A stretch of 64,000 nt of DNA. It comes from CALHRB01 sp964473465. GTDB lineage: Bacteria; Bacteroidota; Ignavibacteria; Kapaibacteriales; UBA2268. The notes below the pieces were generated by a model. The model had not been told where the DNA came from and searched no databases. It saw nothing but the letters and a program-made list of their open reading frames with translations. The translations under genes were made by a program, and so were the position numbers. Location of the stretch: assembly GCA_964473465.1 (NCBI GenBank), contig CAYYPE010000003.1, positions 186,001 to 250,000 of the forward strand, read 5' to 3'. Below, piece by piece: positions 8,780 through 16,815 of this stretch. Positions within the stretch are counted from its first letter, which is position 1. Each line of letters opens with the position of its first letter.

Positions 8780-8944
8780 CTAATCCCGTTCATTATTTGA
8801 TATAAAATTATTGTCTTGTAGTATTCTTATTGAAGGTGTATATGTATCCTCGAATTGGTCGGTTTTCACTGCCCAAACAAATAAAGCAACAAAAATTATA
8901 GCAATTATCAAACTAGCTATCATTAAAATCACTATAACAAACAT
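8780..8944 (-). CDS. ccoS: cbb3 oxidase assembly protein CcoS
   Basis: A 54-codon gene on the minus strand beginning MFVIVILMIASLIIAI. It has one N-terminal membrane helix (about 2-24), then FVWAVKTDQFEDTYTPSIRIL, the typical CcoS pattern of a helix ending in W-A-V-K-x-x-Q-F-D/E-D. CcoS is needed for cofactor insertion into cbb3 oxidase. The stop codon lies 3 bases before the ccoNO start, and ccoI lies 64 bases upstream. That order (I-S-N-O-Q-P-G-H) supports the call. Confidence 0.9.
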   Translation of the reverse strand: MFVIVILMIASLIIAIIFVALFVWAVKTDQFEDTYTPSIRILQDNNFISNNERD

Positions 8945-9008
8945 TTATACTTTAAATTTAAAAATCAGAAAATCATCCTTTTAAAATTAAAATAAAAATT
9001 CCAAATTT

Positions 9009-11507
9009 TTATATCAATTTTAATTTTTTCCCCGAAAAATTAACACTTATTACCGTAAATAATACAACACTTACTGAACTGACAGGCATTAATATTGCTG
9101 CTATAACAGGTGTTAATAACCCCCCAACTGCAAAACTTATCCCTATAGTGTTATAAATAGCAGAAATAAGAAAGCTTAAATATACTATTTTCAATGAGCT
9201 TTTGGCTAATTTTAAAAAAACTGGAATTTTATTTATTACACTACCAGAAATAATTGCATCAGAACCCGGTGTGAAGTTAGTTGTGTTTTCAGTAACTGCA
9301 ATGCCAATATAAGCAGCTTTCAAGGCTCCTGCATCATTCAGACCATCACCAATCATAATATTTGGAATACCTTTTTCATTTAATGTATTAATGAAACGTA
9401 TCTTGTCTTCAGGTAATTGATTGTATAGTATTTCAATGCCTTCTGGTATATTCTGCTTTATCAATGACTCTGGATTTTTTTTATCACCTGTAATGATTGT
9501 AATTTTATAATTCCTTTTTAATTCTTCAAGGGTAGTTTGCAAGTTTTCCCTAAACTCCGGAATTATTTGGAAATAACCAAGTAATTCATCGTTAATTGCA
9601 ATAAAAACAGTTGATTCATAATTTGCGGGATATTCTGCTCTCAAATTAATTTCTGAAAAATCTGGGAAGTTGAACTCTTTTATTGACTGAGAATCGTAAG
9701 AATTAAAAATTTTAAAATCCTGAATTTTTTCAAGTTCCTTAATACTGGAAATGACCCAGTCATATTTTCCGATTCTGATAATATTACCTTCCACTTCCGA
9801 ATAGATACCTTTACCGGGAATTTCGTCGTATGATGTAATTTTTAATATTTCAGTATCAATCAAATAATTATTTATTGCTGCACTCAAAGGATGAACAGAA
9901 TTTTGAGCAGTAGTTTTAATAAGTTTTTTTGAAAAATCATCGAGTTCTCTCCCGATAAAGTTAATCTTATTGTCTGCCATCTTTGTCAATGTTCCTGTTT
10001 TATCAAAAACTATCGTATCAGGTTTAGTCAGATATTCTACTATATTTGAGTTCTTGATGAATAAATTATTACGTGCAAAAATTCTCATAGCAGTCCCATA
10101 AGTAAATGGGGTGGTCAATGCAATAGCACAGGGACAGGCAACAAGTAAAACAGCTGTAAAGGCATTAAAGGCAGTTCCAACATCAGTTGGTAACCAGATT
10201 AAAAAAGCACTTACTGCTATTATAATAATGATTAAAGTGAAATACTTTGCTATAGTATCGGTAGTTCTGGAAATGTAGCTATCTCTTGGTTTTATTTCAG
10301 AATAGTCATTCCATAAATTTGTTAGATAGCTTTGATTGAAATCTTTGATAGCTTGAATTGTAATGTTTTGTCCGATTGCTTTCCCGCCAGAGTAAATCTT
10401 CTGTCCTTTTAATATTTCAACAGGATTGGACTCCCCTGTAACAAAGCTATAATCAATCAAAGCCAGATCACTTTTAAGAATAGAATCAACAGGGATTATT
10501 TCATTGTTTCTGATTTTTAGATTGTCACCTGATTTTATTTTACTCAGAGGAATAAAAACCTCTTCATTTCCATCTATTCTAATGGTTGATAAAGGTAAAA
10601 ATGATTTATAATCTCTTTCAAATGAAATCGTGTGGAAAGTCTTTTGCTGAAATACTTTTCCGATTAATAGAAAAAAAACCAATCCAGCCATTGAATCAAA
10701 GTAGCCGGGTCCTTCACTGGTTAGAATCTCAAAGACACTTCTCAGGAAAAGGACAATTATTCCAAGACTAATCGGGATATCTATGTTGATATTTTTAAAT
10801 TTTAATGCTCTTATAGCTGATTTGAAATAATCACTAGCGGCATATAATACTGCAAAAGATAAAATGATATTTAGGATACCAATAGCTATTGTTATATTTT
10901 TATCAAGCTGATTCCCGGAAAAGTAGGCAGGTAATGCAAGCAGCATAACATTTCCAAACGCAAAGCCGGCAACACCAAGCTTTATTATTAGACTTTTATT
11001 AACGGAAAAAGTATGTTTTTTTTCAAGATCAGAAAGATTCAGTTTTGGAGAGTATCCTAATTTATTCAATAGCTCCACAATTTTTCGAATGCTTGTTATA
11101 GATTCTAAAAAAACAATTGCCAGCTTTTTTTGAGGGAAATTGACTTTGGATTCAATGATACCATTTTCAAATCGATTTAAATTTTCAAGTAGCCAGATAC
11201 AAGCACTACAGTAGATTTCCGGGATATAAAAAGTAACTCTGGCTTTCCCATTAATTGAATAGTCAAGCAATGCTTCAACTATTTTTTTATCTTCAAGGAA
11301 CTCAAATTCATTTTCTGCAAATTTTTTGGGTGTTAATCCTTTTCCATCAATTTTATCATAAAAGTCTGACATTCCTTTGTTAGAAAGGAGGTTATAAACA
11401 AACAGACATCCATTACAACAGAAATATTTATCGTCCTGAGTGATAATCTCAGTGCGACATTCATCACCACAATGATAGCAATATATTTTCTCTTTATTAT
11501 TAGCCAT
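9009..11507 (-). CDS. ccoI: Copper-transporting P1B-type ATPase CcoI/FixI
   Basis: 832 residues. The N-terminus has a cysteine cluster (C10, C13, C17, then CCNGC at 30-34) followed by an HMA-like metal-binding region with YCSAC. Six to eight membrane helices surround the ion-binding motif ACPCAIALTTPF. The cytoplasmic part has the phosphorylation site DKTGTLTK, an HP motif (SVHPLSAA) and GDGLNDAGAL. CcoI-type pumps export copper(I) for the cbb3 active site rather than for detoxification. It follows a glycosyltransferase gene without a gap (that gene's stop abuts this ATG) and is followed by ccoS. Confidence 0.94.
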   Translation of the reverse strand: MANNKEKIYCYHCGDECRTEIITQDDKYFCCNGCLFVYNLLSNKGMSDFYDKIDGKGLTPKKFAENEFEFLEDKKIVEALLDYSINGKARVTFYIPEIYCSACIWLLENLNRFENGIIESKVNFPQKKLAIVFLESITSIRKIVELLNKLGYSPKLNLSDLEKKHTFSVNKSLIIKLGVAGFAFGNVMLLALPAYFSGNQLDKNITIAIGILNIILSFAVLYAASDYFKSAIRALKFKNINIDIPISLGIIVLFLRSVFEILTSEGPGYFDSMAGLVFFLLIGKVFQQKTFHTISFERDYKSFLPLSTIRIDGNEEVFIPLSKIKSGDNLKIRNNEIIPVDSILKSDLALIDYSFVTGESNPVEILKGQKIYSGGKAIGQNITIQAIKDFNQSYLTNLWNDYSEIKPRDSYISRTTDTIAKYFTLIIIIIAVSAFLIWLPTDVGTAFNAFTAVLLVACPCAIALTTPFTYGTAMRIFARNNLFIKNSNIVEYLTKPDTIVFDKTGTLTKMADNKINFIGRELDDFSKKLIKTTAQNSVHPLSAAINNYLIDTEILKITSYDEIPGKGIYSEVEGNIIRIGKYDWVISSIKELEKIQDFKIFNSYDSQSIKEFNFPDFSEINLRAEYPANYESTVFIAINDELLGYFQIIPEFRENLQTTLEELKRNYKITIITGDKKNPESLIKQNIPEGIEILYNQLPEDKIRFINTLNEKGIPNIMIGDGLNDAGALKAAYIGIAVTENTTNFTPGSDAIISGSVINKIPVFLKLAKSSLKIVYLSFLISAIYNTIGISFAVGGLLTPVIAAILMPVSSVSVVLFTVISVNFSGKKLKLI

Positions 11508-12575
11508 TTACATTAAAACATTAGTATTCTTTAAAATTTCAATTGCATGTTGGAACACAAAATCTGGTTTTAAGTCTTTCATACATGAATGTGTTTTAAT
11601 AGGACATTCTCTGCTACCATGAATTGAACAGGGTTTGCATTTAAGGTTATCCAATTCTACTGATTTATCATACTGTCCTTTTGGATAGAACCCAAAAATA
11701 GGGGATGTGGGTCCGTAAATAGTTAATGTTGGACAATTTACCAAACCAGCTAAATGGGTAGGAGCACTGTCATTAGTGATTAGCAGTTTTGTATTCGAAA
11801 GTAAATGAATAACCTGAGGTATGGTCATGTCTCCCGCAAGGTTGATTCCACCTGAATTATAAGCTATTTTTTTACATAATTCATGGTCATCCTTACTTCC
11901 GATTAGGATGGTTTTGAAGTTGTATTTATTGAACTTAATTATTAAATCAATAAAATGCTCTTCGGGCCACTTTTTTGTGTTCCAGATAGAACCCGGAGCA
12001 AATGCTATTAACATATCGTTTTCATTTATATCAAAAAATTTTAATTTGTTTTCAACATAAGTTTTGTCTGCAGGATGTATATCCAGAACAATTTTTATAT
12101 CCTCTTGTGGAATAAGTGACTTATCCTTGAAGGCTCTAAGCAGAGCCAAATTTCTTTCAATTTCATGATGATGCTTGTAGTATTTTATTCGTTTTGAATA
12201 TAAAAAAGAGAGTGCATTTCGATTAAATCCAACTGAAAAAGCCGGTTTTGAAAAAAAGGTTAAAAGAGTTGTTCTGAAGGATCTATGTGGTGCCAAGATG
12301 CAATCTATTTTTCTCTCCCGGAGCAAATTACTGATTCGTTTTATACCATCTAATCCATTTTGTAATCCGTGTTTATCATATGTAACTATGTTATCAATAG
12401 CTTGACAGGCAGAAGCAACGGAACTACCTATTGGAGTAGTAACGAAAGTTATATTGACTGTTTGGTGAAAATTTCTGATAGCTTGAACTAAATATAAGGA
12501 AAGGGTAACATCACCAAGAAAAGCAGTCTGGATTATAGCAATATGATTGAAATCAAGGATTGAATATTTATTCAT
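11508..12575 (-). CDS. Glycosyltransferase family 9 (heptosyltransferase-like)
   Basis: 355 residues with the GT9 fold. The N-terminal motif is IAIIQTAFLGDVTLSLYLVQ. The C-terminal donor-binding half has FAPGSIWNTKKWPEEHF, GSKDDHELC, LLITNDSAPTHLAG and TIYGPTSPIFGFYP. Family members such as WaaC/WaaF add heptose to the lipopolysaccharide core on the cytoplasmic face. The exact sugar and acceptor cannot be told. It overlaps the upstream unknown gene by 8 bases and abuts ccoI, so it appears to be co-transcribed with the oxidase genes. Confidence 0.88.
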   Translation of the reverse strand: MNKYSILDFNHIAIIQTAFLGDVTLSLYLVQAIRNFHQTVNITFVTTPIGSSVASACQAIDNIVTYDKHGLQNGLDGIKRISNLLRERKIDCILAPHRSFRTTLLTFFSKPAFSVGFNRNALSFLYSKRIKYYKHHHEIERNLALLRAFKDKSLIPQEDIKIVLDIHPADKTYVENKLKFFDINENDMLIAFAPGSIWNTKKWPEEHFIDLIIKFNKYNFKTILIGSKDDHELCKKIAYNSGGINLAGDMTIPQVIHLLSNTKLLITNDSAPTHLAGLVNCPTLTIYGPTSPIFGFYPKGQYDKSVELDNLKCKPCSIHGSRECPIKTHSCMKDLKPDFVFQHAIEILKNTNVLM

Positions 12576-12969
12576 ATTGATTTTTTTCGATGTCTCTCAA
12601 TTTTAGTTCTGCAAGCAGGACATTTACTTGTGAAACAAAATAAATGCATTCGTCACGATTTTTTTTCTCTATGTTAAGGGTTAATTCTCTTTGAGCACCA
12701 CCAGGAAGGTTCTTCGTTGAAGTTAGATTTGTGAAAGTGATTATTAGTTTTGTGTAAAATATATTTTTTTTTATAGCAATTGAATTAACATCTTTTAGGG
12801 GAATTTTAACTATTTTGACATCAGATTTTATAACCCCAATAATATTATCCTTTGTCTGAAATTCAAATATGAGATTTTCTTTATCAGATTTGATAATACC
12901 TTCACTTTCAGCCAAGCCATGATATAAGTCCTTTAGTTTGAAAGGTACAACTGGTTGATTATAAAACAT
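12568..12969 (-). CDS. Unknown protein, possible PH-like beta fold
   Basis: 133 residues, no signal peptide, no membrane helix. The sequence is mostly alternating beta-type stretches (residues 20-110) ending in a C-terminal helix (about 112-128). This is the secondary-structure order of a pleckstrin-homology-like domain, but I recognise no family motif. It is the first gene of the minus-strand run that leads through the GT9 gene into the cbb3 genes. It overlaps the GT9 start by 8 bases. Function unknown. Confidence 0.6.
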   Translation of the reverse strand: MFYNQPVVPFKLKDLYHGLAESEGIIKSDKENLIFEFQTKDNIIGVIKSDVKIVKIPLKDVNSIAIKKNIFYTKLIITFTNLTSTKNLPGGAQRELTLNIEKKNRDECIYFVSQVNVLLAELKLRDIEKNQYE

Positions 12970-13156
12970 AGATAAAAAAAATTGTTTAACCTCTCAAAAA
13001 TAATAAAAAAAGTGCATTCAACAATAATTATGAGCATTAAATACAAGTTCATTCATAGAATCAACAAAGTTTAGCATTTTTTTAATTGTTTTTTTATAAT
13101 CAATTCATTTGTATTTTTGGATTGTATTTATTGATTTATTTAAATAGGATATTATA

Positions 13157-14701
13157 ATGTCATTATTTCAAAGTTTAGTAGATCTATTTAAAAGGAAAGA
13201 AAAGATTGAAGCCGGAGGTGGGGAAAAAGCCGTTAAGAAGCAAATTGAGATGGGTAAGATGACAGCAAGACAAAGGATTCAATCAATATTAGATCCAAAT
13301 TCATTTTATGAATATGATATGTTTGTAGAACATAAAGCCGAAGATTTCGGCATGGATAAAAAATCCCTTCCGGGTGATGGTGTAATAACAGGTACGGGAA
13401 CTATTTTTGGTTTTCCGGTTTGTATTTATGCTCAGGATTTTACAGTTGCCGGAGGTTCCCTTGGGATTGCTCATGCAAGAAAAATCACAAAAATTATGGA
13501 TCATGCTTTAAAATTGGGCATCCCATTAATTGGTATCAATGATTCCGGCGGAGCAAGAATTCAGGAAGGAGTAAATTCACTCGCTGGTTACGGAGAGATA
13601 TTTTTTAGAAACACGAGAGCTTCTGGCGTTATCCCTCAAATTTCAGTTATTCTTGGGCCTTGTGCTGGTGGAGCAGTTTATTCTCCTGCTTTAACAGACT
13701 TTGTTTTTGTTGTTGATAAGATTTCAAAGATGTTTATAACAGGTCCGGAAGTTATTAAAACAGTTCTTGGTGAAGAAATATCTATGGAGGAACTCGGTGG
13801 GGCAAGGATTCAATCCGAAATTTCCGGTAATGCTCATTTCTTTGCTGAATCAGAGCAAGAGTGCTTTGAGCAGATAAAAAAACTTGTAACATTTATACCA
13901 TGGAATAACCGTAAAAAGGCTGATCCATTCCCCGCAAAACCACCCAGACCAAACTATGATATAAGTAAAATCATACCATCTGAGTCCACTCAACCGTATG
14001 ACATTAGAGATGTTATCAGAGCCATTTGTGATGATTCGGACTTTTTTGAAGTTCATCAACATTTTGCAGCCAACATTGTCATTGGCTTTTGCAGATTCAA
14101 CGGAGAAACTGTTGGAATAATCGGTAATCAGCCTCTTGTTCTTGCTGGTGTTCTTGATGTTGATTCATCAGATAAAGCTGCAAGATTTATTAGATTTTGT
14201 GATGCATTTAATATACCACTTTTAACACTGGTGGATATACCCGGCTATCTACCGGGCATTGATCAGGAGCATTCTGGGGTCATTCGGCACGGAGCTAAAG
14301 TGTTATATGCTTATAGTGAAGCCACTGTTCCAAAGATTACAGTTATATTGAGAAAAGCCTATGGCGGCGGATATATTGCAATGTGTTCCCGACATCTTGG
14401 CTCAGATTTTGTATTTGCTTGGCCAACAGCTGAGATAGCTGTTATGGGACCTGAAGGTGCTGCTAATATTATTTTCAGACAGGAAATTGCTGAAGCTCAA
14501 AATCCAGATGAAGTCAGGAAAGAGAAAGTTGAAGAATACAAAAAGAAATTTGCAAATCCATACAGAGCTGCTGCTAACGGTTATATAGATGCAGTTATCA
14601 ACCCCCTTGAGACAAGGGAGTTTGTTTTGCATTCATTATTAATTGCTAAAAACAAAAAAGAGGACATGCCTTATAAAAAACATGGTATTCCTCCATTTTA
14701 A
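13157..14701 (+). CDS. Acyl-CoA carboxylase carboxyltransferase subunit (propionyl-CoA/methylmalonyl-CoA type)
   Basis: 514 residues covering both crotonase-like halves of a biotin-dependent carboxyltransferase. Landmarks are INDSGGARIQEGVNSLAGYG, GPCAGGAVYSPALTDF, IDQEHSGVIRHGAK, RKAYGGGYIAMCSRH and WPTAEIAVMGPEGA. This matches the PccB/MmdA branch, which moves CO2 between carboxybiotin and propionyl-CoA. The next gene is the biotin carrier. No biotin carboxylase and no GcdB-like sodium-pump beta subunit is nearby. I therefore prefer propionyl-CoA carboxylase with the alpha subunit encoded elsewhere, but a methylmalonyl-CoA decarboxylase role is not excluded. Confidence 0.9.
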   Translation: MSLFQSLVDLFKRKEKIEAGGGEKAVKKQIEMGKMTARQRIQSILDPNSFYEYDMFVEHKAEDFGMDKKSLPGDGVITGTGTIFGFPVCIYAQDFTVAGGSLGIAHARKITKIMDHALKLGIPLIGINDSGGARIQEGVNSLAGYGEIFFRNTRASGVIPQISVILGPCAGGAVYSPALTDFVFVVDKISKMFITGPEVIKTVLGEEISMEELGGARIQSEISGNAHFFAESEQECFEQIKKLVTFIPWNNRKKADPFPAKPPRPNYDISKIIPSESTQPYDIRDVIRAICDDSDFFEVHQHFAANIVIGFCRFNGETVGIIGNQPLVLAGVLDVDSSDKAARFIRFCDAFNIPLLTLVDIPGYLPGIDQEHSGVIRHGAKVLYAYSEATVPKITVILRKAYGGGYIAMCSRHLGSDFVFAWPTAEIAVMGPEGAANIIFRQEIAEAQNPDEVRKEKVEEYKKKFANPYRAAANGYIDAVINPLETREFVLHSLLIAKNKKEDMPYKKHGIPPF

Positions 14702-14718
14702 AAAACATTGAGGAAAAT

Positions 14719-15039
14719 ATGGAAGATATAAATGAATTTGTTGAATTTAATATTAATGATACTGTTTATAAAACAAAATTAAATAAAAAATATTCAATCA
14801 AAAAGCAGTATAAACCTAAAGATAATTCAATTATCAGTGCTTTTATTCCCGGGACAATAAGAAAAATTTATGTTTCAGAGGGGCAAACAGTGAAAAGAGG
14901 AGACAAACTCCTGATATTAGAAGCTATGAAGATGAAAAATGATATAGTTTCCCCTGTTAATGCTATCGTTAAATCAATTAAAGTTAAGCAAGATGATGTT
15001 GTATCTAAAAATCAACTGCTTATTGAATTAGAAACTTAG
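14719..15039 (+). CDS. Biotin carboxyl carrier protein
   Basis: 106 residues. The C-terminal 70 residues are a biotinyl/lipoyl domain with the EAMKMKND attachment motif, Lys71 being the biotinylated residue. The preceding loop, AFIPGTIRKIYVSEGQTVKRGD, is typical of acyl-CoA carboxylase or decarboxylase carriers. It starts 17 bases after the carboxyltransferase gene and surely works with it, carrying carboxybiotin between a biotin carboxylase (not in this window) and the transferase. An AGGAAAAT site precedes the ATG. Confidence 0.92.
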   Translation: MEDINEFVEFNINDTVYKTKLNKKYSIKKQYKPKDNSIISAFIPGTIRKIYVSEGQTVKRGDKLLILEAMKMKNDIVSPVNAIVKSIKVKQDDVVSKNQLLIELET

Positions 15040-15050
15040 AATATCTTTTA

Positions 15051-15773
15051 ATGAAGGAGAACTCACTATATCATCGGTTAAACAAAAAGAAATTTATCCC
15101 CAAAAAAGTTGCTGAAGTTGGTGTTTATTATCCTGAAACTTCCCTTATTTACGAATATATTCAAGATGGAACCCCGGCAATTCTTGTCGAAGCAGATCCT
15201 GATGTAGCAAATTTGATACGCACTCATTTTCATAGGAATAATAATTTTACTCTTTATGAATTTGCGATTTATGACTCTGAGGGTGAATTAGAATTAATCA
15301 GAAGTGGTGCTTCATCTTTTTTATCTGACTTAAATTCATCTCCTGCTAAAGTAAACGATGGTATTAATCTTGAGAATTCAAACAAAATAAAGGTCAAATC
15401 TGTTACTTTTGATAAAATTGACGATTCAAGCATTGACTTGTTAGCAGTTGATATAGAAGGTTGCGACTGGTATGTATTGAAATATATGAAATCCCGACCT
15501 ACGGTAATATCAATTGAAACCCACGGTGGTTTATATAAAAATCCGTTCTATGATAAAATCAGTGAATGGATGGTCACTAACAATTATCACATATGGTATA
15601 AAACCAAAAGCGATTCAGTATATGTTAAAAAAGATAAAATAAAGATAGATGTAAAAGACAAGCTAATTTTGTTTTTCACTAATTTCTTGATTTTTATTTA
15701 CAAATTGAAAAAAGGATTAACCAAAAAAATAAAGGGGCTATTTCGTAGCCCCAGTTTGATTATAAATTTTTAA
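15051..15773 (+). CDS. FkbM-family methyltransferase
   Basis: 240 residues. KVAEVGVYYPETSLIY (about 19-34) is the SAM-binding motif I region. LVEADPDVANLIRTHF is the acidic motif II, and LLAVDIEGCDWYVLKYM (about 131-147) is the characteristic D-I/V-E-G segment of the FkbM family. Such enzymes O-methylate sugars or small metabolites, often in surface polysaccharide pathways; the substrate here is unknown. The last 14 codons contain a hairpin that acts on the opposite strand as a terminator for sodB, and the last 14 bases overlap sodB. Confidence 0.8.
   Translation: MKENSLYHRLNKKKFIPKKVAEVGVYYPETSLIYEYIQDGTPAILVEADPDVANLIRTHFHRNNNFTLYEFAIYDSEGELELIRSGASSFLSDLNSSPAKVNDGINLENSNKIKVKSVTFDKIDDSSIDLLAVDIEGCDWYVLKYMKSRPTVISIETHGGLYKNPFYDKISEWMVTNNYHIWYKTKSDSVYVKKDKIKIDVKDKLILFFTNFLIFIYKLKKGLTKKIKGLFRSPSLIINF
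15721..15752 (-). terminator. Rho-independent terminator of the suf-sod operon
   Basis: On the minus strand a stem of GGGGCTA (15752-15746) and TAGCCCC (15740-15734) with a CGAAA loop is followed by TTTATTTTTTT. It starts 8 bases past the sodB stop. The same DNA encodes the C-terminal residues of the opposing FkbM methyltransferase, so the terminator is embedded in a coding region. Confidence 0.85.
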
Positions 15774-16335
15774 GAACATGGTCCCAGTTGACAATTTCCC
15801 AGAACATTTCGATAAATTTAGGGCGAGCATTTCTATAGTCAATATAATAAGCATGCTCCCATACATCTAACGTCAAAATAGGTTTCTTGTCAGTTGTCAA
15901 GGGAGTTCCAGCATTACTCGTTTGAACGATTTCAAGGCTACCGTCATTATTCTTTACCAACCATGTCCAACCAGAGCCAAAAAGAGTGGCAGCTGCTTTA
16001 GAAAAATCATCTTTAAACTTTTCAAAAGAACCAAAATTCTTGGTCAGTTCTTCCAAAACTTTTCCTGTGGGTATGCCACCACTGTTTGGGGACAGACAAT
16101 GCCAGAAAAAAGTATGGTTCCAAACCTGAGCAGCATTGTTGAAGATACCGCCCTGAGATTTCTTAATTATTTCCTCAAGATTCATATTCTCGAACTCTGT
16201 TCCGGGAATCAGGTTATTCAAGTTATTAACATAGGCAGCGTGGTGCTTCCCATGATGATAATCAAAAGTTTCTTCGGATATATGTGGTTTCAGTGAATCC
16301 TTTGGAAAAGGAAGTTCAGGAAGTTCAAATTTCAT
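15760..16335 (-). CDS. sodB: Superoxide dismutase, iron type
   Basis: 191 residues from the ATG at 16335, which has a GGAGG site 7 bases upstream. A longer frame at 16350 would swallow that site. Fe/Mn-SOD ligands are visible: His27 (DYHHGKHH), the His of WNHTFFWHCLSP, and Asp/His in DVWEHAYYIDY. FNNAAQVWNHTFFW with the Gln in that position is the iron-type signature. It converts superoxide to peroxide and oxygen. The gene is 53 bases after the sufA-like gene on the same strand and is followed by a strong terminator, so it is probably the last gene of the suf operon. Confidence 0.93.
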   Translation of the reverse strand: MKFELPELPFPKDSLKPHISEETFDYHHGKHHAAYVNNLNNLIPGTEFENMNLEEIIKKSQGGIFNNAAQVWNHTFFWHCLSPNSGGIPTGKVLEELTKNFGSFEKFKDDFSKAAATLFGSGWTWLVKNNDGSLEIVQTSNAGTPLTTDKKPILTLDVWEHAYYIDYRNARPKFIEMFWEIVNWDHVLKNL

Positions 16336-16388
16336 AAAATAACCCTCCAAATGTGAAAAAAAGAAAATTTCTTTTCAAGATTAAAAAA

Positions 16389-16781
16389 TTAACCGTTGCA
16401 ACCACAGGTCGGCATATTATTAGGATTATTGAAGATAAATCCGCTGCCGTGTGGTCCTTCGGTATAATCGAGAGTAACTCCCATCAAATAGAAAAGACTT
16501 TTAGCATCAATAACTAACTTGAGATTACCGGCAGTGTATGATCTATCCATCTCATCAATTTCAGAATCGAAGCCTAAATTATATGACATTCCCGAGCATC
16601 CACCTCCACGTGTGGCTATTCTTAGGAAAAAGTTCTCAGGTATATTATTTTCTGCTCTGATTGCATTAATAACTTCTATTGCTTTATGAGTGATAATTAT
16701 ATCATCTTCTGAAGTTGAGCCTTCTATTTCAGTTGGAATTCTCTCGAAATCAACATCTATTGTTTCCATAATTTCTGACAT
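16389..16781 (-). CDS. sufA: A-type Fe-S carrier protein (SufA/IscA/ErpA family)
   Basis: 130 residues from the ATG at 16781 (AAGGA 8 bases upstream). The track-length frame from 16832 would add 17 residues of doubtful sequence. The three invariant cysteines of the HesB/IscA family are present: GGGCSGMSY and the C-terminal pair PTCGC. A-type proteins take Fe-S clusters from the SufBCD scaffold and hand them to apoproteins. The N-terminal 30 residues are acidic and unusual for the family. It follows the flavoferredoxin reductase gene by 34 bases. Confidence 0.9.
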   Translation of the reverse strand: MSEIMETIDVDFERIPTEIEGSTSEDDIIITHKAIEVINAIRAENNIPENFFLRIATRGGGCSGMSYNLGFDSEIDEMDRSYTAGNLKLVIDAKSLFYLMGVTLDYTEGPHGSGFIFNNPNNMPTCGCNG

Positions 16782-16815
16782 TTTATAAATCCTTATATGT
16801 ATTAAACAAAAAAAA

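Noticed and set aside
13157..15039. Sodium-pumping methylmalonyl-CoA decarboxylase
   Set aside because: It would need a GcdB-like membrane beta subunit and usually a small delta subunit nearby; neither is present. Kept only as an alternative.
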